Shown one piece after another: positions 21,896 through 33,119 of a DNA stretch of 64,000 nt (the first letter of the stretch is position 1; every line of letters begins with the position of its first letter). The translations under genes were made by a program, and so were the position numbers. Origin of the DNA: Lucinisca nassula (taxonomy: Eukaryota; Mollusca; Bivalvia; Lucinida; Lucinidae). The notes beneath the pieces are model-generated. The model did not search any database. It saw only the letters and a program-made list of their open reading frames with translations, and was not told the origin of the DNA. The stretch spans positions 118,733,345-118,797,344 of the forward strand of contig OY757024.1 in NCBI GenBank assembly GCA_963580285.1, written 5' to 3'.

Positions 21896-21903
21896 CCCCT
21901 AAT

Positions 21904-22815
21904 TCTCAGTAGAACAGAAGTGGGGGCAATGGTCAGGAATCAATGCAATCATCTCACAGCTCCCATCAGAGACACCAAAGGGAAAGAAACACAAACATTG
22001 GAACAACAGACCTAATGGAAACATCAATAGCGGAAAGCCAAAAGGACAGTCAGTTTCCCACAAAATGGCCAATAGGCTATCCAAAACAAAATAATATAAC
22101 CGACACAAACACATAAAGACAAACCATAACAAAAAATAAACCGCGACAGAAGAACCGCCCTGGAATGGTCAGCGGAAACGAATTCCACCGGGGGGTGGTG
22201 GCTAAATCGATCTCACATGGCCACAATCACCGCCCCACTTCCACCGCGATTTAGACAAACAATTTGTTCAGTCCGCGTGAAGCTCCATCCCTTCCCAACA
22301 CAAAACCAATCAGTGCAACATCCCCGTGAACACAAATAATAATAAAAAAAAAAAAAAAAACACAGAGATTATAAAACGGCGAGGACAGCAAGAAACCAAT
22401 GAAATGCTGGAGCAAACAAAAACCTTTTAAGCCATTACACCGGAACCGTCATAGAAACTGAGGTCTGATCCACAGGCTAGCATTTAAAGAGGGAAGCAAA
22501 GTTGTCGACCATGATTCGGTTAACTACCATGCAGTCTGTCGTAAATATTTAATGTGTACCCAATCTTTTTATATCGAAGAAGGATTTTACGAAAAGGGGT
22601 GCTGAAATCATTGCAACTATATATTTTTTCTGAAATTACATACTAAGTCACCATAAAATTCGCGATCCGATAGACCATATTGCAGAAGAGATTTTAAGTT
22701 CAACATTGTATTTGGAAATTAAATCGGAATGCTGTCTATAAAATTTTAAAAAAGGATTTTCATAGTTTATGCTATCGATAATACTGATTAAGAAGTTAAG
22801 AAGTTAATCAACCCC
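21904..22815 (-). mobile_element. Naiad fragment: tail plus RT C-terminus
   Basis: Second-subfamily tail (21904-22440) continuing into RT codons on the minus strand (22440-22815: the V-V-N-x-I-x-V region, Y-K-K-I-G-Y, then L-S-D-R-E-F-Y-G-D-L-V). It is frameshifted throughout and carries an A-run near 22345. Confidence 0.8.
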
Positions 22816-23189
22816 GGAGTTTTCGTCTCTTGTAAGCTAAATCAGGTGAAATAATGGGTATATAACGACTATTGCACTGGATATCTAGCAGTGCATGGAG
22901 TAACATGGGTCAATGTAGATGGTTGAAGACACAAGAAACCAGTTATCAGTCACTTGTTAACATAGGCAGGCACATGTACATGTATTATATACAACAACTG
23001 TCTCCCCAAACTTTGCTGTTTCTGTTTTTTTTCTAAATCAAGTAAAAGAAAAGCCCAAGCCTTCCTCAATCCGCCTAAATTATTCAAGAGACAGACATAA
23101 AAAGTCTCAAACACTGATTCGGGTTTACTTATTGTCATACAAGTTGCGAGCATCTTCTTATAAATATATCATACAAACAAAGTACATGT
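22816..23189. other. No gene seen
   Basis: Spacer between two Naiad fragments; no repeat recognised. Confidence 0.5.
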
Positions 23190-24450
23190 AGAGTAGAAGT
23201 GCAGGCAATGATCAGAAATCGATACAATCAACCCACAGCTCCCATCAGAGACACCAAAGGGGAAAAACACAAACATGAAACAACAGACCTAATGGGAAAA
23301 TCAATAGCGGAAAGCCAAAAGGACATTTACTTTCCAACAAAAGGGCCAATAGGACATCCAAATAAAAAAAAAAGCGATACAAACACCCAAAGACAATCAA
23401 TAACAAAATAAACCGCGACAGAAGAACCGCCTGTGAAGGGTCAGCTGAAACGAATTCAACTGGGGGTGGGGGGTGGGGGATGGGGCTTAAATCGATTTTA
23501 CGTGGCCACAATCCTCGCCCTTACTTCTGTCGCGATTTAGACAAATGATTTGTTCAGTCTGCATGATGGCCTCCTAACTCATTTATGCAACATCTCCGTG
23601 AACACATACAATCACACAACCACAGATATGAAACAACGTTGAGGACTCGACAGCAAGAAACCACTGAAATGCTGCAGCAAATGAAAAACAACCATTAGAC
23701 TCCGTTCGGTCCGACTAGAGACAGAGCATCAGGCACCAGCCAACAGTACCTTGAATTAGAGCTCCCTTTTTCTCAATAAGCCTTTACGATGGAATCACCA
23801 TCATCATCATAGAATCTGAGGCCTTACCCACCGGCGTGCAATTAAAGAGGGCAACAAAATTGTCAACCGTGATTGGGTTAACTACCATGCATGCAATCTG
23901 TCGTATAACATTTATGTTGTAACCAATCTTTTTATATCGAAATATGATTTTACGAAATTTGGTGCTAAAGTCATTGCGGTTATACATTTTTCTAAAGTTA
24001 TATACTAAGTCACCATAAAATTCGGGTTCCGATAGGCCTTGATGCAGAAGAGATTAAAGTCCAAGATTGAATGTTGTAATTAAATCAGAATGACGTCTAT
24101 AAAATTTTGAAAAGGCGTTGCGTAGTTTATAGTATCAGAAGAATTTGCTTTATTTAACTGAAGTTCTGGGGGTAACTTTGACTGATCAAACCATCGAAAT
24201 AGGTATTATCAATATTTAATAAATAATCCAAATATCCAGAAGTGGAGCTAAACGCTCCAATGATTTCAGACTGGTTTTCAGCAGAAAGGGACATCATGAA
24301 GTCTCTCTCATAACAAAACAAAAACAAATCAGCCACAAGTGGTGAGCAATTTGTAGTCATCGGAATACCCACAACTTGTCTAAAAATCTTTGTACCAAAG
24401 CTTATGTAAATATTGGCAAATAGAAAGTTGACAGCTTCACACACTTTCTG
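23190..24450 (-). mobile_element. Naiad fragment with internal deletion
   Basis: Minus strand: second-subfamily tail (23190-23790), RT C-terminus (23790-24135), then a jump to the RT palm (24154-24444) with G-I-P-M-T-T-N-C-S-P and Y-L-D-Y. The second catalytic Asp of Y-L-D-D is Tyr, as in the 51-54 kb copy. About 500 bp between palm and C-terminus are deleted. Confidence 0.85.
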
Positions 24451-25009
24451 AAATGACCATAAAGTTTAATTTATATCTGGCCCAGACAACTTGTTCACTC
24501 GATACTTTTCAATTCTGTGAGGTATTCCTTGTTACAAAAGATAACCCTTTTATAGAGAATATTCATTCAGCCATTATTGATGCAAAATTCTTTAAAGATA
24601 CATGTACAAGAACAAAGACATTTTGTTTAATTTTATGTATGTTTAAAGCTGTACTTCCATTCTAGTTTCAGACAATAACCTTTCTTAAGTTTCTTTTTTG
24701 GGTCTATATTTAAACGTTCACATTCACAACACATTATTATAACTCACCCGGGCGACATAGTGCTTTTTCATATCTCCAAAATGGCTACTTTTCTGGTGAA
24801 AATCCATGATATTTTCCCATATAAATGCTCACAACATAAGTTGTGGGTGCTCGTTAGAGGTTCTCACGAGTACCACAACCTATGTCTTGGAGCAGAAATA
24901 AGAAACATAATGTATACCCCGTATACCCTTTTTTCTATATAAATTGAGGCTTAAGTGATCTTCGTTTCAAGGAAGTGTTCACATGATGAGAATAACACTA
25001 GGCTAAAAA
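24451..25009. other. No gene seen; palindrome inside
   Basis: Contains the palindrome at 24834-24885. Small frames only. Confidence 0.5.
24834..24885. repeat. 52-bp palindrome (same family as 5515-5576)
   Basis: ACATAAGTTGTGGGTGCTCG is the inverse of CGAGTACCACAACCTATGT with few mismatches around a TTAGAGGTTCTCA centre. Confidence 0.7.
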
Positions 25010-25735
25010 GAAATGGAGGCAATGATCAGGAATCGATGCAAATAACCCATAGCTCCCATAATAGACAGCAAACGGAAAGGAACACAAACGTGAGAAAACA
25101 AATCCTAATAAAAATAGCGATAGCGGAAAGCCAAAAGGACAGTTACTTTCCCAATCGCCAAAAGGCTATCCAAAATAAAATAAATAAATATAAGCGACAC
25201 AAACACCCAAAGACAAACCATAACAAGAATAAACAGCGACAGACGAACCGCCTTGGAACGGTCAGCGAAAACTAATTCCACTGGGCGGGGGCTTAAATCG
25301 ATTTACATGGCCACAACCCTCGCCCTCACTTCCGTTGCGATTAAAACAAATAATTTGTTCAGTCCCGCATGAAGGCCTCTTAACTCATCAGTGCAAAATC
25401 TCCGTGCACACAAAAATCAAACAACCACAGTGATGACAAAACGGTGAGAACACGACAGCAAGAAACCACTGAAATGCCAGAGCAAAGGGAAACCAACAGT
25501 TAAACTCCGATGGGCCCGACCCAAGACAAAGCTTGAACCGTCATGGAATCTGAGGCCTGACCAACCGGCGTGCAAATAAAGAGGGAAGCAAAGTTGTCAA
25601 CCGTGATTGGGTTAACTACCATAGGTGCAGTCTGTCGTATAACATTTATGGTCTACCCAATCTTTTTATATCGAAGCATGATTTTAAGAAATTGGCTGCT
25701 GAAGTAATAGCGGTTATATGTTTTTTTTCTTAATT
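25010..25735 (-). mobile_element. Naiad fragment: tail plus RT end
   Basis: Second-subfamily tail followed by RT C-terminal codons (V-V-N-P-I-T-V near 25610; Y-K-K-I-G near 25660). Frameshifted. It ends at the TTTTTTTTCTTAATTTAGAC junction with the hammerhead repeat. Confidence 0.8.
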
Positions 25736-25745
25736 TAGACACTAA

Positions 25746-26081
25746 ATCAGTTCTATAAAAGGGTTATCCTTTGGAAGCAAGAAACACACCACAGAACTGG
25801 ATAAAAATGTACAGGGGCCAGACTAGCTAGTTTCGGCCAATTAGACCTCATCATTGACCCTCAAATATTTTTAAAATTCCACAATGGAATCAATTATCCC
25901 AAAATACAAGAAAATATAAACTACACTATGATGTCGGGTTGGGAGACGTTTCACAGCCGCCACACTTTCCCACACACCAGCCGTATTGACGTTAAATATG
26001 TTCTATAAAAGGGTTATATTTTGGAAGCAAGAAATGCACCACAGACCTGGAAAATATGACGTGTACATGTTTTCTGGGCCA
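25746..26081 (-). repeat. Tandem hammerhead repeat (retrozyme-like, 250/261-nt period)
   Basis: GTTCTATAAAAGGGTTAT begins at 25750 and again at 26000. The first unit contains the hammerhead at 25815-25860. The second stops at GGGCCA (26076-26081), exactly where the minus-strand ribozyme would cleave. Cleavage-to-cleavage distance is 261 nt. Tandem units with one type-I hammerhead each and lengths of a few hundred nucleotides match the reported metazoan retrozymes. No protein is encoded. Confidence 0.75.
25815..25860 (-). ncRNA. Hammerhead ribozyme, type I, one core change
   Basis: Minus strand: stem I GGGUCA/UGGCCC (6 bp, one wobble), AUGAUGA in place of CUGAUGA, stem II GGUC-UAAUU-GGCC, GAAA, stem III CUA-GC-UAG, cleavage site UC. 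All helices pair. The C-to-A change in the first core position should abolish or strongly reduce activity. Confidence 0.8.
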
Positions 26082-26455
26082 TAAGTCACCATAAAATTCG
26101 GATTTCGATGGACCTTGTTGCGGAAGAGATTAATGTCCATATTGAATTATAAAATTAAATCAGAATGACCTCTATAAAATTTTGAAAAGGTTTTGCATAG
26201 TTTATTAGTTTATGGTCCACTAAACCTGATTAAGAAGTTTAGCCGTTAACAGCCGTTAACAATTTATTACGATTGTTGAAGTCACTAACATGGCTTCACT
26301 CTTGCAAGTCGAAAAAATTACGAAATATAAACGCCATAGGATGGTGCACGAGGAACATCACCATAACAAAATATAAAAATACAATCTCAAAATCAAAATC
26401 ATCGCGTTTGTCATAAATATTGCAAGAAACAAACCATCTACAATAGATAGATGTA
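26082..26455 (-). mobile_element. Naiad RT fragment
   Basis: Minus-strand codons of the RT C-terminal third: Y-G-D-L region (26085), then K-I-Y-D-K-R-D-D-F-D-F-E near 26395 and the F-V-S-C-K/N segment. Several indels. Joined directly to the hammerhead repeat at its cleavage point. Confidence 0.75.
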
Positions 26456-27443
26456 AATAAACAAGAGGACCCAATGACCCTATATCGCTCACCTGTGTAC
26501 CAGAAAATCATAATTGTAGGAGACCACTTGCCATTGCTACATACTAAATATCTGAGCTCTGGGCTTTATGGCTTTGGAGAAGAAGATTTTTTTCCCAGTA
26601 TAAGTCCATAGGTCAATTTTGACCCAAAGGGCATGGTTGGCAGGATTTATGTAGGCGACCATTTTATGTTGCTATATAATTGTTTGTTTGTTTGATTTGA
26701 GGTTTAAGTCCCCGTCAACACTGTAAAGGTCATTTTGGAGACCTTGCTTCCAATTTTGTGGGACTTTTACCCGACATTGCGATGAAAAGACATCTCAAGC
26801 CCTGTCGCCCAATGAAACCAATAGGGTTTATTAGCATGGGCGGTCTGCCCCGCACCGCGGTTCCTGGACAGGCTAAGATCATCTAAGCGGTTTACCAGTA
26901 CTAGTGTGTGGACCGGATTCAGCTCTGCGTGGAAACATCATGCAGCCCATATATTTCTTCAAGCCCCTATGGGCGTTGCTATATACTAAATATCTATGGT
27001 CCATACTTCATGGTTTCAGCTTTTTTTTCCCTTATAAGTTTATTGGAGTTAAGAAACCACAGGATTTGGCCAATTTGAACCCCAGGGGCAAGACTTAGGC
27101 AGGATTCATGTATGCAACAACTCCATGTTGCTACATGCTAAATGCCTAAGCTCTGGGCCTTATGGTTTCACAGAAGAATAATGTTCAAGTTTTTTTTTTC
27201 CATTTTAAGTTTTTTTTTTTTTTTTTTTTTTCATTTTAAGTCCATCCATGGTAGCTAATGTGCCATAGGTGTGGCCAATTCTGGCCCAAGGGACATGATT
27301 GGCAGGATTTATGTAGGTGACCTTGGCCCTGTGGTTTCAGAGAAGAAGATTTTTGAAGCTTTTTTCCATTAGGAGTCTATGGGAGCTAAGGGGTCCAGGG
27401 GCGTGGCCCATTTGGACCACAGGGGCATGATTGGCAGGATTGA
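26456..27443. mobile_element. Pearl-like array, left part
   Basis: Starts AACAAGAGGACCCAATGACC ATATCGCTCACCTG and holds monomers with GTAGGxGACCAxTTGC, AAGCTCTGGGCCxTxTGGTT and GGGGCATGATTGGCAGGATT. The matching right end lies at 48190-48300. It is interrupted by SINE-like repeats at 26690-26975. The rest of the element lies beyond the Naiad and Polinton insertions, from 42736. Confidence 0.75.
26690..26975. repeat. SINE-like repeat plus CCTCTAAGCGG arm repeat
   Basis: 26690-26850 is the TTGATTTGAGGTTTAAGTCC family (see 12758-12912). 26850-26975 is the arm of the inverted repeat at 16940-17650. The same two pieces are separated by a Naiad tail at 48588-49270, so they are likely parts of one longer repeat. 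Confidence 0.65.
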
Positions 27444-27870
27444 AAAGTAGAAGTAAAACAAAGATCAGGAATTGCTACAATTAATTTACTCCACCCATAA
27501 AAGACACCAAAGGGAAAGAAATACAAACATTAAGCGACAAGACCATAATGGAAACCTAAACAAAGGAAGGCCATAAGGACAGTTACTTTCCCACAAAATG
27601 GCCATATGGCCATCCAAAATTAAAAGACACAAGCGACACACACAGCAAGCAACAAACAACAACACAAATAAACCGCCACAGAAGAGCCGCCCCGGAACGG
27701 TCAGTGGAAGATTTCAACTGGGGGGCTTAAATCGATTTTACGTGGCCACAATCCTCGCCCTTACTTCCGCCGCAATTTAGACAAATAAGTTGCCCAGCCC
27801 GCACGAAGGCCTCCTAGAAGTAGAAGTAAAACAAAGATCAGGAATCGATACAATAAACTTACTCCACCCA
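27444..27870 (-). mobile_element. Two Naiad tail fragments forming the Polinton target
   Basis: 27444-27816 is a 5'-truncated tail whose terminus AAGTAGAAGTAAAACAAAG abuts pearl-like GGCAGGATTG. A second tail starts at 27817 and is cut by the Polinton after CACCCA. The same pair, without the Polinton, is present at 44739-45170. Confidence 0.9.
27865..27870. other. Polinton target-site duplication, left
   Basis: CACCCA, repeated at 42642-42647 immediately outside the right TIR. The empty-site copy at 45160-45165 has it once. Six base pairs is the expected length for Polinton integrases. Confidence 0.95.
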
Positions 27871-28227
27871 AGTAGTATAGGGTTTGGACGAGTTTAGCTC
27901 ACCCCCCTTTAAAAAAAAAAATTAAGCTTCTTCAGACCACCAACTGAAAAAAAAAATTTTTGCTTCTTCAGACCACCCGCTAATTTTTTTTTAGCTTCTT
28001 CCAGACCACCCCTAAAAACTTTTTTTAGCTCCTCCCCAGACCCCCCTAAAAATTATTTCCTCCCCAAAAACACCCACTAAACGGGGACCCCTCGAAAATA
28101 CTTAAAACTCAGTAATCTGTAATTCTTGTTCGTAGAAACTACCTTTGATTTCTTCGCCTTTTAAATCATTTATTTTATAAGTAACAGGATTTGTATTTAA
28201 AACGTCTTCAATTACAAATATTTCTCT
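27871..28227. repeat. Polinton terminal inverted repeat, left
   Basis: Inverse of 42275-42641. The outer 210 bp hold subterminal repeats of GCTTCTTCAGACCACC (around 27915, 27960, 27995) separated by A or T runs. The inner 126 bp are the inverted 3' end of the integrase gene, including its stop. Four substitutions separate the arms in that coding part, plus small indels in homopolymers outside it. Confidence 0.93.
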
Positions 28228-28735
28228 TATGTGTCTTCCGTGGCGCCCTGATCTTTGCGGTTAACCACAAGTACGCTAAATGGTGATTGTCAAGCAAGTA
28301 TTTACCGCAACTAAGGAGGTGTTTACATTTATTTTTGTGTCGTTAAGCATGTATTTACTGCAACTAAGGAGGTGTTGATGGTTTGCGGTTTAAGCGTATT
28401 GACAAAATTGAAAATGAAAAATATTTATTGTGTTTGTTTGTTGAAGTCGTATTTAGTAAGGAATGTGTACATATTACAAACAATTAAGGAGTCTGATCTG
28501 GGTTTGCACGTAAGAAAATGTGTGGTGTACATATTTGCCGTTTTATTCTTTCATTTTTCGGGTACTAAAGGTCTGAAAGGTCTGTAAGTCGTAATCAAAG
28601 TACAGAATGGTATGAAAGTCGTAATCAAAGTACAGAAAGGTCTGAAAGTTAATCAAAACATTGAAAGGACAGTGAATGCGTAGCTTTTAACAGGCAAAGA
28701 ATTAGAATGGAAATAAAATGAAGAAATCTGCATAT
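28228..28735. other. Polinton noncoding interval with short direct repeats
   Basis: No convincing gene. AGTATTTACYGCAACTAAGG occurs twice (28291, 28349), and GTCGTAATCAAAGTACAGAA twice (28587-28640). A 71-codon plus frame at 28372-28587 has no recognisable domain. Confidence 0.5.
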
Positions 28736-29379
28736 TTAGTTTACGCACCTATAAATAGGTGGTGGGTCATTAATTATTATAACTTTATTAAATAAAATCA
28801 AGCCTCTCCTATTTTTTTTTACCTCAGCTAAAGCCAGAGCCTTTCCTTCCTCAATAAGTTTTTTTCTTTCCGTTTCACTTAATCCTGTTTGTTTTGAGTG
28901 TATGCCATCTTTCAGTTTATTATATTTATCTAATTCATCTAAAATCAATTTAAATTCATTTTCTGATATCTGCCCATCTGTCAAAGCCTTAGAAATCAAG
29001 TCTTTTATACTATTCAATTTACTATCAGCAATAGTTTTAATCTCATAATGTTTTTTTTTTTGTTTTTGTATGTAATTTACGTCTCACTAACTTAACACAA
29101 ACACCCAGAGATCCACACACAACAGCAGAAATTTCCAACGGTAACATAATTGGAACAGCTAAACCAACACCAGCCATAATAACACTTGAAGAAATTAACG
29201 CAGTATCAACACAATCAGTAGTATTAATTCCACGTTTATACTTTTTGTATAATGCCTTTCTTACATCCCTCTCTTTCATTAATTGTTTTTTCTATCTCTG
29301 ATATCTTCTGTAATCTATAATTTTGTCCATCTTCAATAGGCAAGTCTGGATATAAATTCGGGGCTGTAGGTTGTTTCAT
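28736..29379 (-). pseudogene. Polinton conserved membrane protein, frameshifted
   Basis: A start at 29379 gives a short N-terminal piece (MKQPTAPNLYPDLP...), then the frame shifts into 29043-29279 and again into 28736-29017. The second piece has a hydrophobic segment (SSVIMAGVGLAVPIMLPLEI) followed by basic residues. The third is acidic/helical with D-G-Q-I-S-E-N-E-F, reminiscent of an EF-hand-like loop. Genes of this pattern are common in animal Polintons; function unknown, perhaps virion-associated. It starts 3 bp after the next upstream gene ends, as in an operon-like series. Confidence 0.7.
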
Positions 29380-29381
29380 TT

Positions 29382-29873
29382 TTATTTATATTTTTTGAAT
29401 TCAATTAATAACGAGGCAACACTATTAACTACAGTTCCATTAGCTCCCAGACTTATAAAATTAATAACACTTCCAGCTTCAACTAAAAATGGTTTATCAA
29501 AATTATCATGTTTTCTTGGTGTTGTATGCAAAGTAATCTCACACCCTCTCAAAACTACCCCATCCGCCAACACACCAACTCGCACTTCACCACTTGACTT
29601 TTCACTCGACAGACTAATACCTGTAATATGACCACGCCTCATCATAACATAACCAACTTTTGGCTCTCTACCTCCATTTCCAAATGAAAACACCTCACCT
29701 CTAATTAAAGCACCTTTTGATTCAGCACTTATTGTAATGTCTTCATTTGTATGAACGTTTTGTAATCTACTATTTAAATCTGTAAATCTTCTATGCAAAT
29801 CATTAACACGTAAAGTCAAAATCTTATCTGTTGTATACTTTTCAGGACACTTTTTAAAACCGAATATACTCAT
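29382..29873 (-). CDS. Polinton conserved protein, 163 aa, intact
   Basis: Uninterrupted frame. The N-terminus has a short helical region (VNDLHRRFTDLNSRLQ). The C-terminal half is beta-rich and glycine-containing, ending V-N-S-V-A-S-L-L-I-E-F, with the block DNFDKPFLVEAGSVINF. I recognise this as a protein recurrent in invertebrate Polintons. An N-terminal coil followed by a beta domain would suit a fibre or other surface protein, but that is inference. One of few genes here without visible damage. Confidence 0.7.
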   Translation of the reverse strand: MSIFGFKKCPEKYTTDKILTLRVNDLHRRFTDLNSRLQNVHTNEDITISAESKGALIRGEVFSFGNGGREPKVGYVMMRRGHITGISLSSEKSSGEVRVGVLADGVVLRGCEITLHTTPRKHDNFDKPFLVEAGSVINFISLGANGTVVNSVASLLIEFKKYK

Positions 29874-29879
29874 TTTTAA

Positions 29880-30440
29880 TCATAAAATTTCTAACACACA
29901 ACTAATTGGTAAACCATTGTTGTTTATTTTCTGGCCATTCTCATCACAAACGCTTATACTTAATTCTGAAATATCACCCTGTGCCAATTGTTTATATTCC
30001 GGATTACTAAAACGTGTATGAACAATATCACCAAACGATTTATTTTCAACAGAAACAATCCCAAGAATATTACTAGGAGCACCATCAAAGAAATTGCAAG
30101 CACTATTTATCTGCTCAAGATGAATATATAGTTGTTTATAAGGTGCAAAATTTAAAGGCATTTCTCCCTCATACGTTTGATTTGCGTTTAATCGTCTTTT
30201 ATTTCCGAATCCTAACATTTCCTTTATTCCTTTGCTTATTTTTAAGTCAACGATCGATGTCAAAAACACTATGCCATTTGTTTCATTTACAGATAATACA
30301 ATTTCATTACTTTGAAATATATCTGCTATTTGTAGGAAACTGTAAAATCCTGAAGCTAAACGTATTGCTTTATCTGTTCCTTTTTGGATATATTCATCAA
30401 TTAAATTATACCAACCTATGGTATAAGTAAAACTTTTCAA
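29880..30440 (-). CDS. Polinton minor capsid (penton-like) protein
   Basis: 186 codons from the first Met, but the same frame stays open upstream to about 30535 (Y-L-Q-Q-Y-I-D-N-K-C-G-N). The true start was probably lost by an indel in the A-run near 30525. The C-terminal block D-I-S-E-L-S-I-S-V-C-D-E-N-G followed by G-L-P-I-S-C-V-L-E-I is typical of the single jelly-roll minor capsid protein, which forms pentameric vertices. It lies 6 bp upstream of the 163-aa gene on the same strand and diverges from the gene at 30543. Confidence 0.7.
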   Translation of the reverse strand: MKSFTYTIGWYNLIDEYIQKGTDKAIRLASGFYSFLQIADIFQSNEIVLSVNETNGIVFLTSIVDLKISKGIKEMLGFGNKRRLNANQTYEGEMPLNFAPYKQLYIHLEQINSACNFFDGAPSNILGIVSVENKSFGDIVHTRFSNPEYKQLAQGDISELSISVCDENGQKINNNGLPISCVLEIL

Positions 30441-30542
30441 TCCAATTCTCTTATTACCGCATTTATTATCTATATATTGTTGTAAATATATTGTTTTATT
30501 AATATCGGAAATTGTATGATACCTTTTTTTTTAACATAAAAA

Positions 30543-31790
30543 ATGATACCAAAAGAATTCAAGTACAATCCCAATGCATCATATAACCACAATACTAAAT
30601 ATACCAAAAAGAATATTGAACTTGTAAAACAAACAATTTATGTTAACAAAGATGATCATTTTCCAGTAACGTTTCTCAACTTATTTCAAAACTATCAAAA
30701 TCAAACATTACACACCAATGAACCATGGAATACATGGCTTCATTCATCATTTGACTGGTGGCAATGTCAATTAAATTTTGCCGTTTGGTTTGCCACTGCA
30801 GGATGTGGAGTAAGTTATCAAGACCATTTACAAAACACTTCAGGATTAACTAAAACAGTATATACATTTCATGTTTATTATTGTATTGCTCGTATTTTGA
30901 AATAACTTAAAACACCTTTACCGACAGATGCATCATTCTGTTATTACAAAAACCCATACGACAAAGCAACATACCAAAAGTTATGCAATGAATTCGATGT
31001 TTCACCTAGCACGGATTGAAGGCAAAAACTGGAAAGTAGTTCTAAATGTAGTGGTCTCGGGAGTTACACACAATATTTTAAACCAGATGGAAAATACAGA
31101 CAAGATCATCAAAGTAATGGGCCATTCTTTAGTGTAAATGATAAAATAGAACATACAGTAAATATAAGTGAGGCATGGACAATGTTTATATTAGACAAAT
31201 CAGAAGGCTTCACAAAACCAGGTGTTGAACGAATTAACGAAAGCATTAGAACGCTTGTATGGGCACTATTAGGAGCACAATCTCAAACACGTGTAGAAAT
31301 ACTAAAAAAAGGCACAGGATTTGATGCTCAAAAACAATTCTTAGCAAATGTTCAAGATGCAATTAACAGTCCAATCGATTTGCCTACTCAAATATCAAAA
31401 TATCAAAATGTATTGAAATACGCAAGAAGTAAAGTTGATTACAAATATGGACTTGGTCTCTATATGTCTCCCAGTGATATGATATTACAAATTGGCACTA
31501 TCGCTGGATATAATAATAAAATTGTAATTGCAACATCGGAGTGCTCGCTTGGTTTCAATAATGATGTAAATGTTAAACCTGTTGCACCTACTACACAACC
31601 TGCAACTATACAAGGCACACCAACAAAGAATTCTCTACCAGAACCTGTTGAAAAGAAACAAACTATTCAAACAAAGAAATCTCTACCAGAACCTCTTGAA
31701 AAGAAACAAGCAACACAACACGAGGACAACAAAACAGCATTAATAGTAGGAAGTATAGTAATAGGTATTATTGCACTCAGGATTTATTAA
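30543..31790 (+). pseudogene. Polinton conserved virion-type protein with C-terminal membrane anchor, frameshifted
   Basis: Three frames in series: 30543-30905, a middle part to about 31140, and 31182-31790. Conserved blocks: W-W-Q-C-Q-L-N-F-A-V-W-F-A-T-A-G-C-G-V-S near residue 80, and later G-V-E-R-I-N-E-S-I-R and G-T-G-F-D-A-Q-K-Q-F-L. The tail has a duplicated K-x-S-L-P-E-P-x-E-K-K-Q linker and ends in a transmembrane segment (TALIVGSIVIGIIALRIY). Homologues are frequent in Polintons; function unknown. Confidence 0.75.
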
Positions 31791-33119
31791 TATACTCTCT
31801 TGCAGCTGCATACAATAATCCTACAATAAGGACAAGCAACGCCCAGAGATGTTCACCAAACCAGTTAACCACTTTTCCAGTAGTAGACAACAGCCAAGGC
31901 ACAATGGAACCAATAATACCCTATAGCGCTGCTGCTGCTTTTCCTGCAAGATTGGCTAATAGTTTACCAAGATTACTTAATTGTTTTTTTATCCAATTTT
32001 CTATACCATCTTTTGACGGTGGTTTAGGGGTTATAGAGCCGCCACCAGTAGGAATAACAGCCTCAACAATAACGCCAATAACCATTCCAAAAGCAGTTAA
32101 AACACTAACAATTGTAATTCCTTGTTCTCTAAATAATGTTTTAATTCTCTCACCTAATGTTGTGTCTTCTTTCAAAACTTTATTTATAGTTTCTTTTATT
32201 CTGTTTACCTGGGTACGTAATGCTTCCCTATTTGTACTAGCAGCCTCAAGTCTTACAGCTCTCTCATCTTCTAGGTTTTTCAAACGAGCTGTTTTGTCTT
32301 TTCTGCTAATTTCATCTTCAGCTTCTTGTAATTTTCGTTTTTCTTTGGCTATGTCATCATCAATGTTTGTCAGCTTTGCTAAGTTATTTGTAAGTTCATC
32401 GCGAATAGATTGTAGTGTCTTATCTAGACCTTGCAGTTCTCTTAATGTTAGACCTTCTGTTTGTGTGCGTGCATTTTTGACTTCTGGCAGCTCTAAATTA
32501 TCAAAAAGAGATGTAACAGTGGTCTCAGCCTTATTTGCTGTGTCTACTACATTTTGCACATCTTTGGTTGAAGACAAATCTTTTAGTGGTATTTGTTCTT
32601 CAGCATTTAGCAAATCATTTCGCGTACTTCCCAGAGCCCTCCTTGCCTGTTGAGTTATCTTTGTTTGCTTTGATAACGTGATAAATTCAAATATTGTCTG
32701 ATTGCCCGGGTTCCGCCACTAACTACTACACGGTTGTATTCTTTTACTAAAGAACCCAAAGAAAGAAATGTTACTGTGCCTTGCTTTGCAGTAATTCTGA
32801 TTTTTTTGTCGCCGACAACCCAATATAAAGTTTTATCATCGGATAATCTAAACTGATCATAATCTACTTTGTCTGGCGTAATTAGATAGCGCTTGCTTAT
32901 TTCATCATAAAACGTCTTTACAAGTTTTTCTTTATAGTGTTGAAGAGCAGTCTGTTCGAGCTCTCCTCTTAAGTCATCAATCATATCACCCTGATTTAGA
33001 ATAATACTCTGATCAATTTCATCAGGGGCCATAGGTAATTTGGAATCTATATCATCATCATCATCATCATGGGCATCTTTGTCAAATGTAGGATTCTCAA
33101 AATCAAATCCTTCAGCCAT
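31777..33119 (-). pseudogene. Polinton coiled-coil/membrane protein, one frameshift and one stop
   Basis: Frame 33119-32655 begins MAEGFDFENPTFD with an Asp-rich run. A single frameshift near 32690 leads into 32613-31921: long coiled coil (about 100 residues), GITIVSVLTAFGMVIGV membrane segment, Pro/Gly linker, then N-L-G-K-L-L-A-N-L-A-G-K-A-A-A-A-L and a TAG at 31921-31923. Beyond it the same frame continues to 31777 with an amphipathic region and a second membrane segment ending A-A-A-R-E-Y. This architecture is highly conserved among animal Polintons; a membrane-active virion protein is a guess. It converges on the 30543-31790 gene with a 14-bp overlap. Confidence 0.8.

Noticed and set aside
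31904..32653. 249-codon plus-strand ORF
   Set aside because: Antisense shadow of the minus-strand coiled-coil membrane gene, with low-complexity Ser/Leu/Phe composition.
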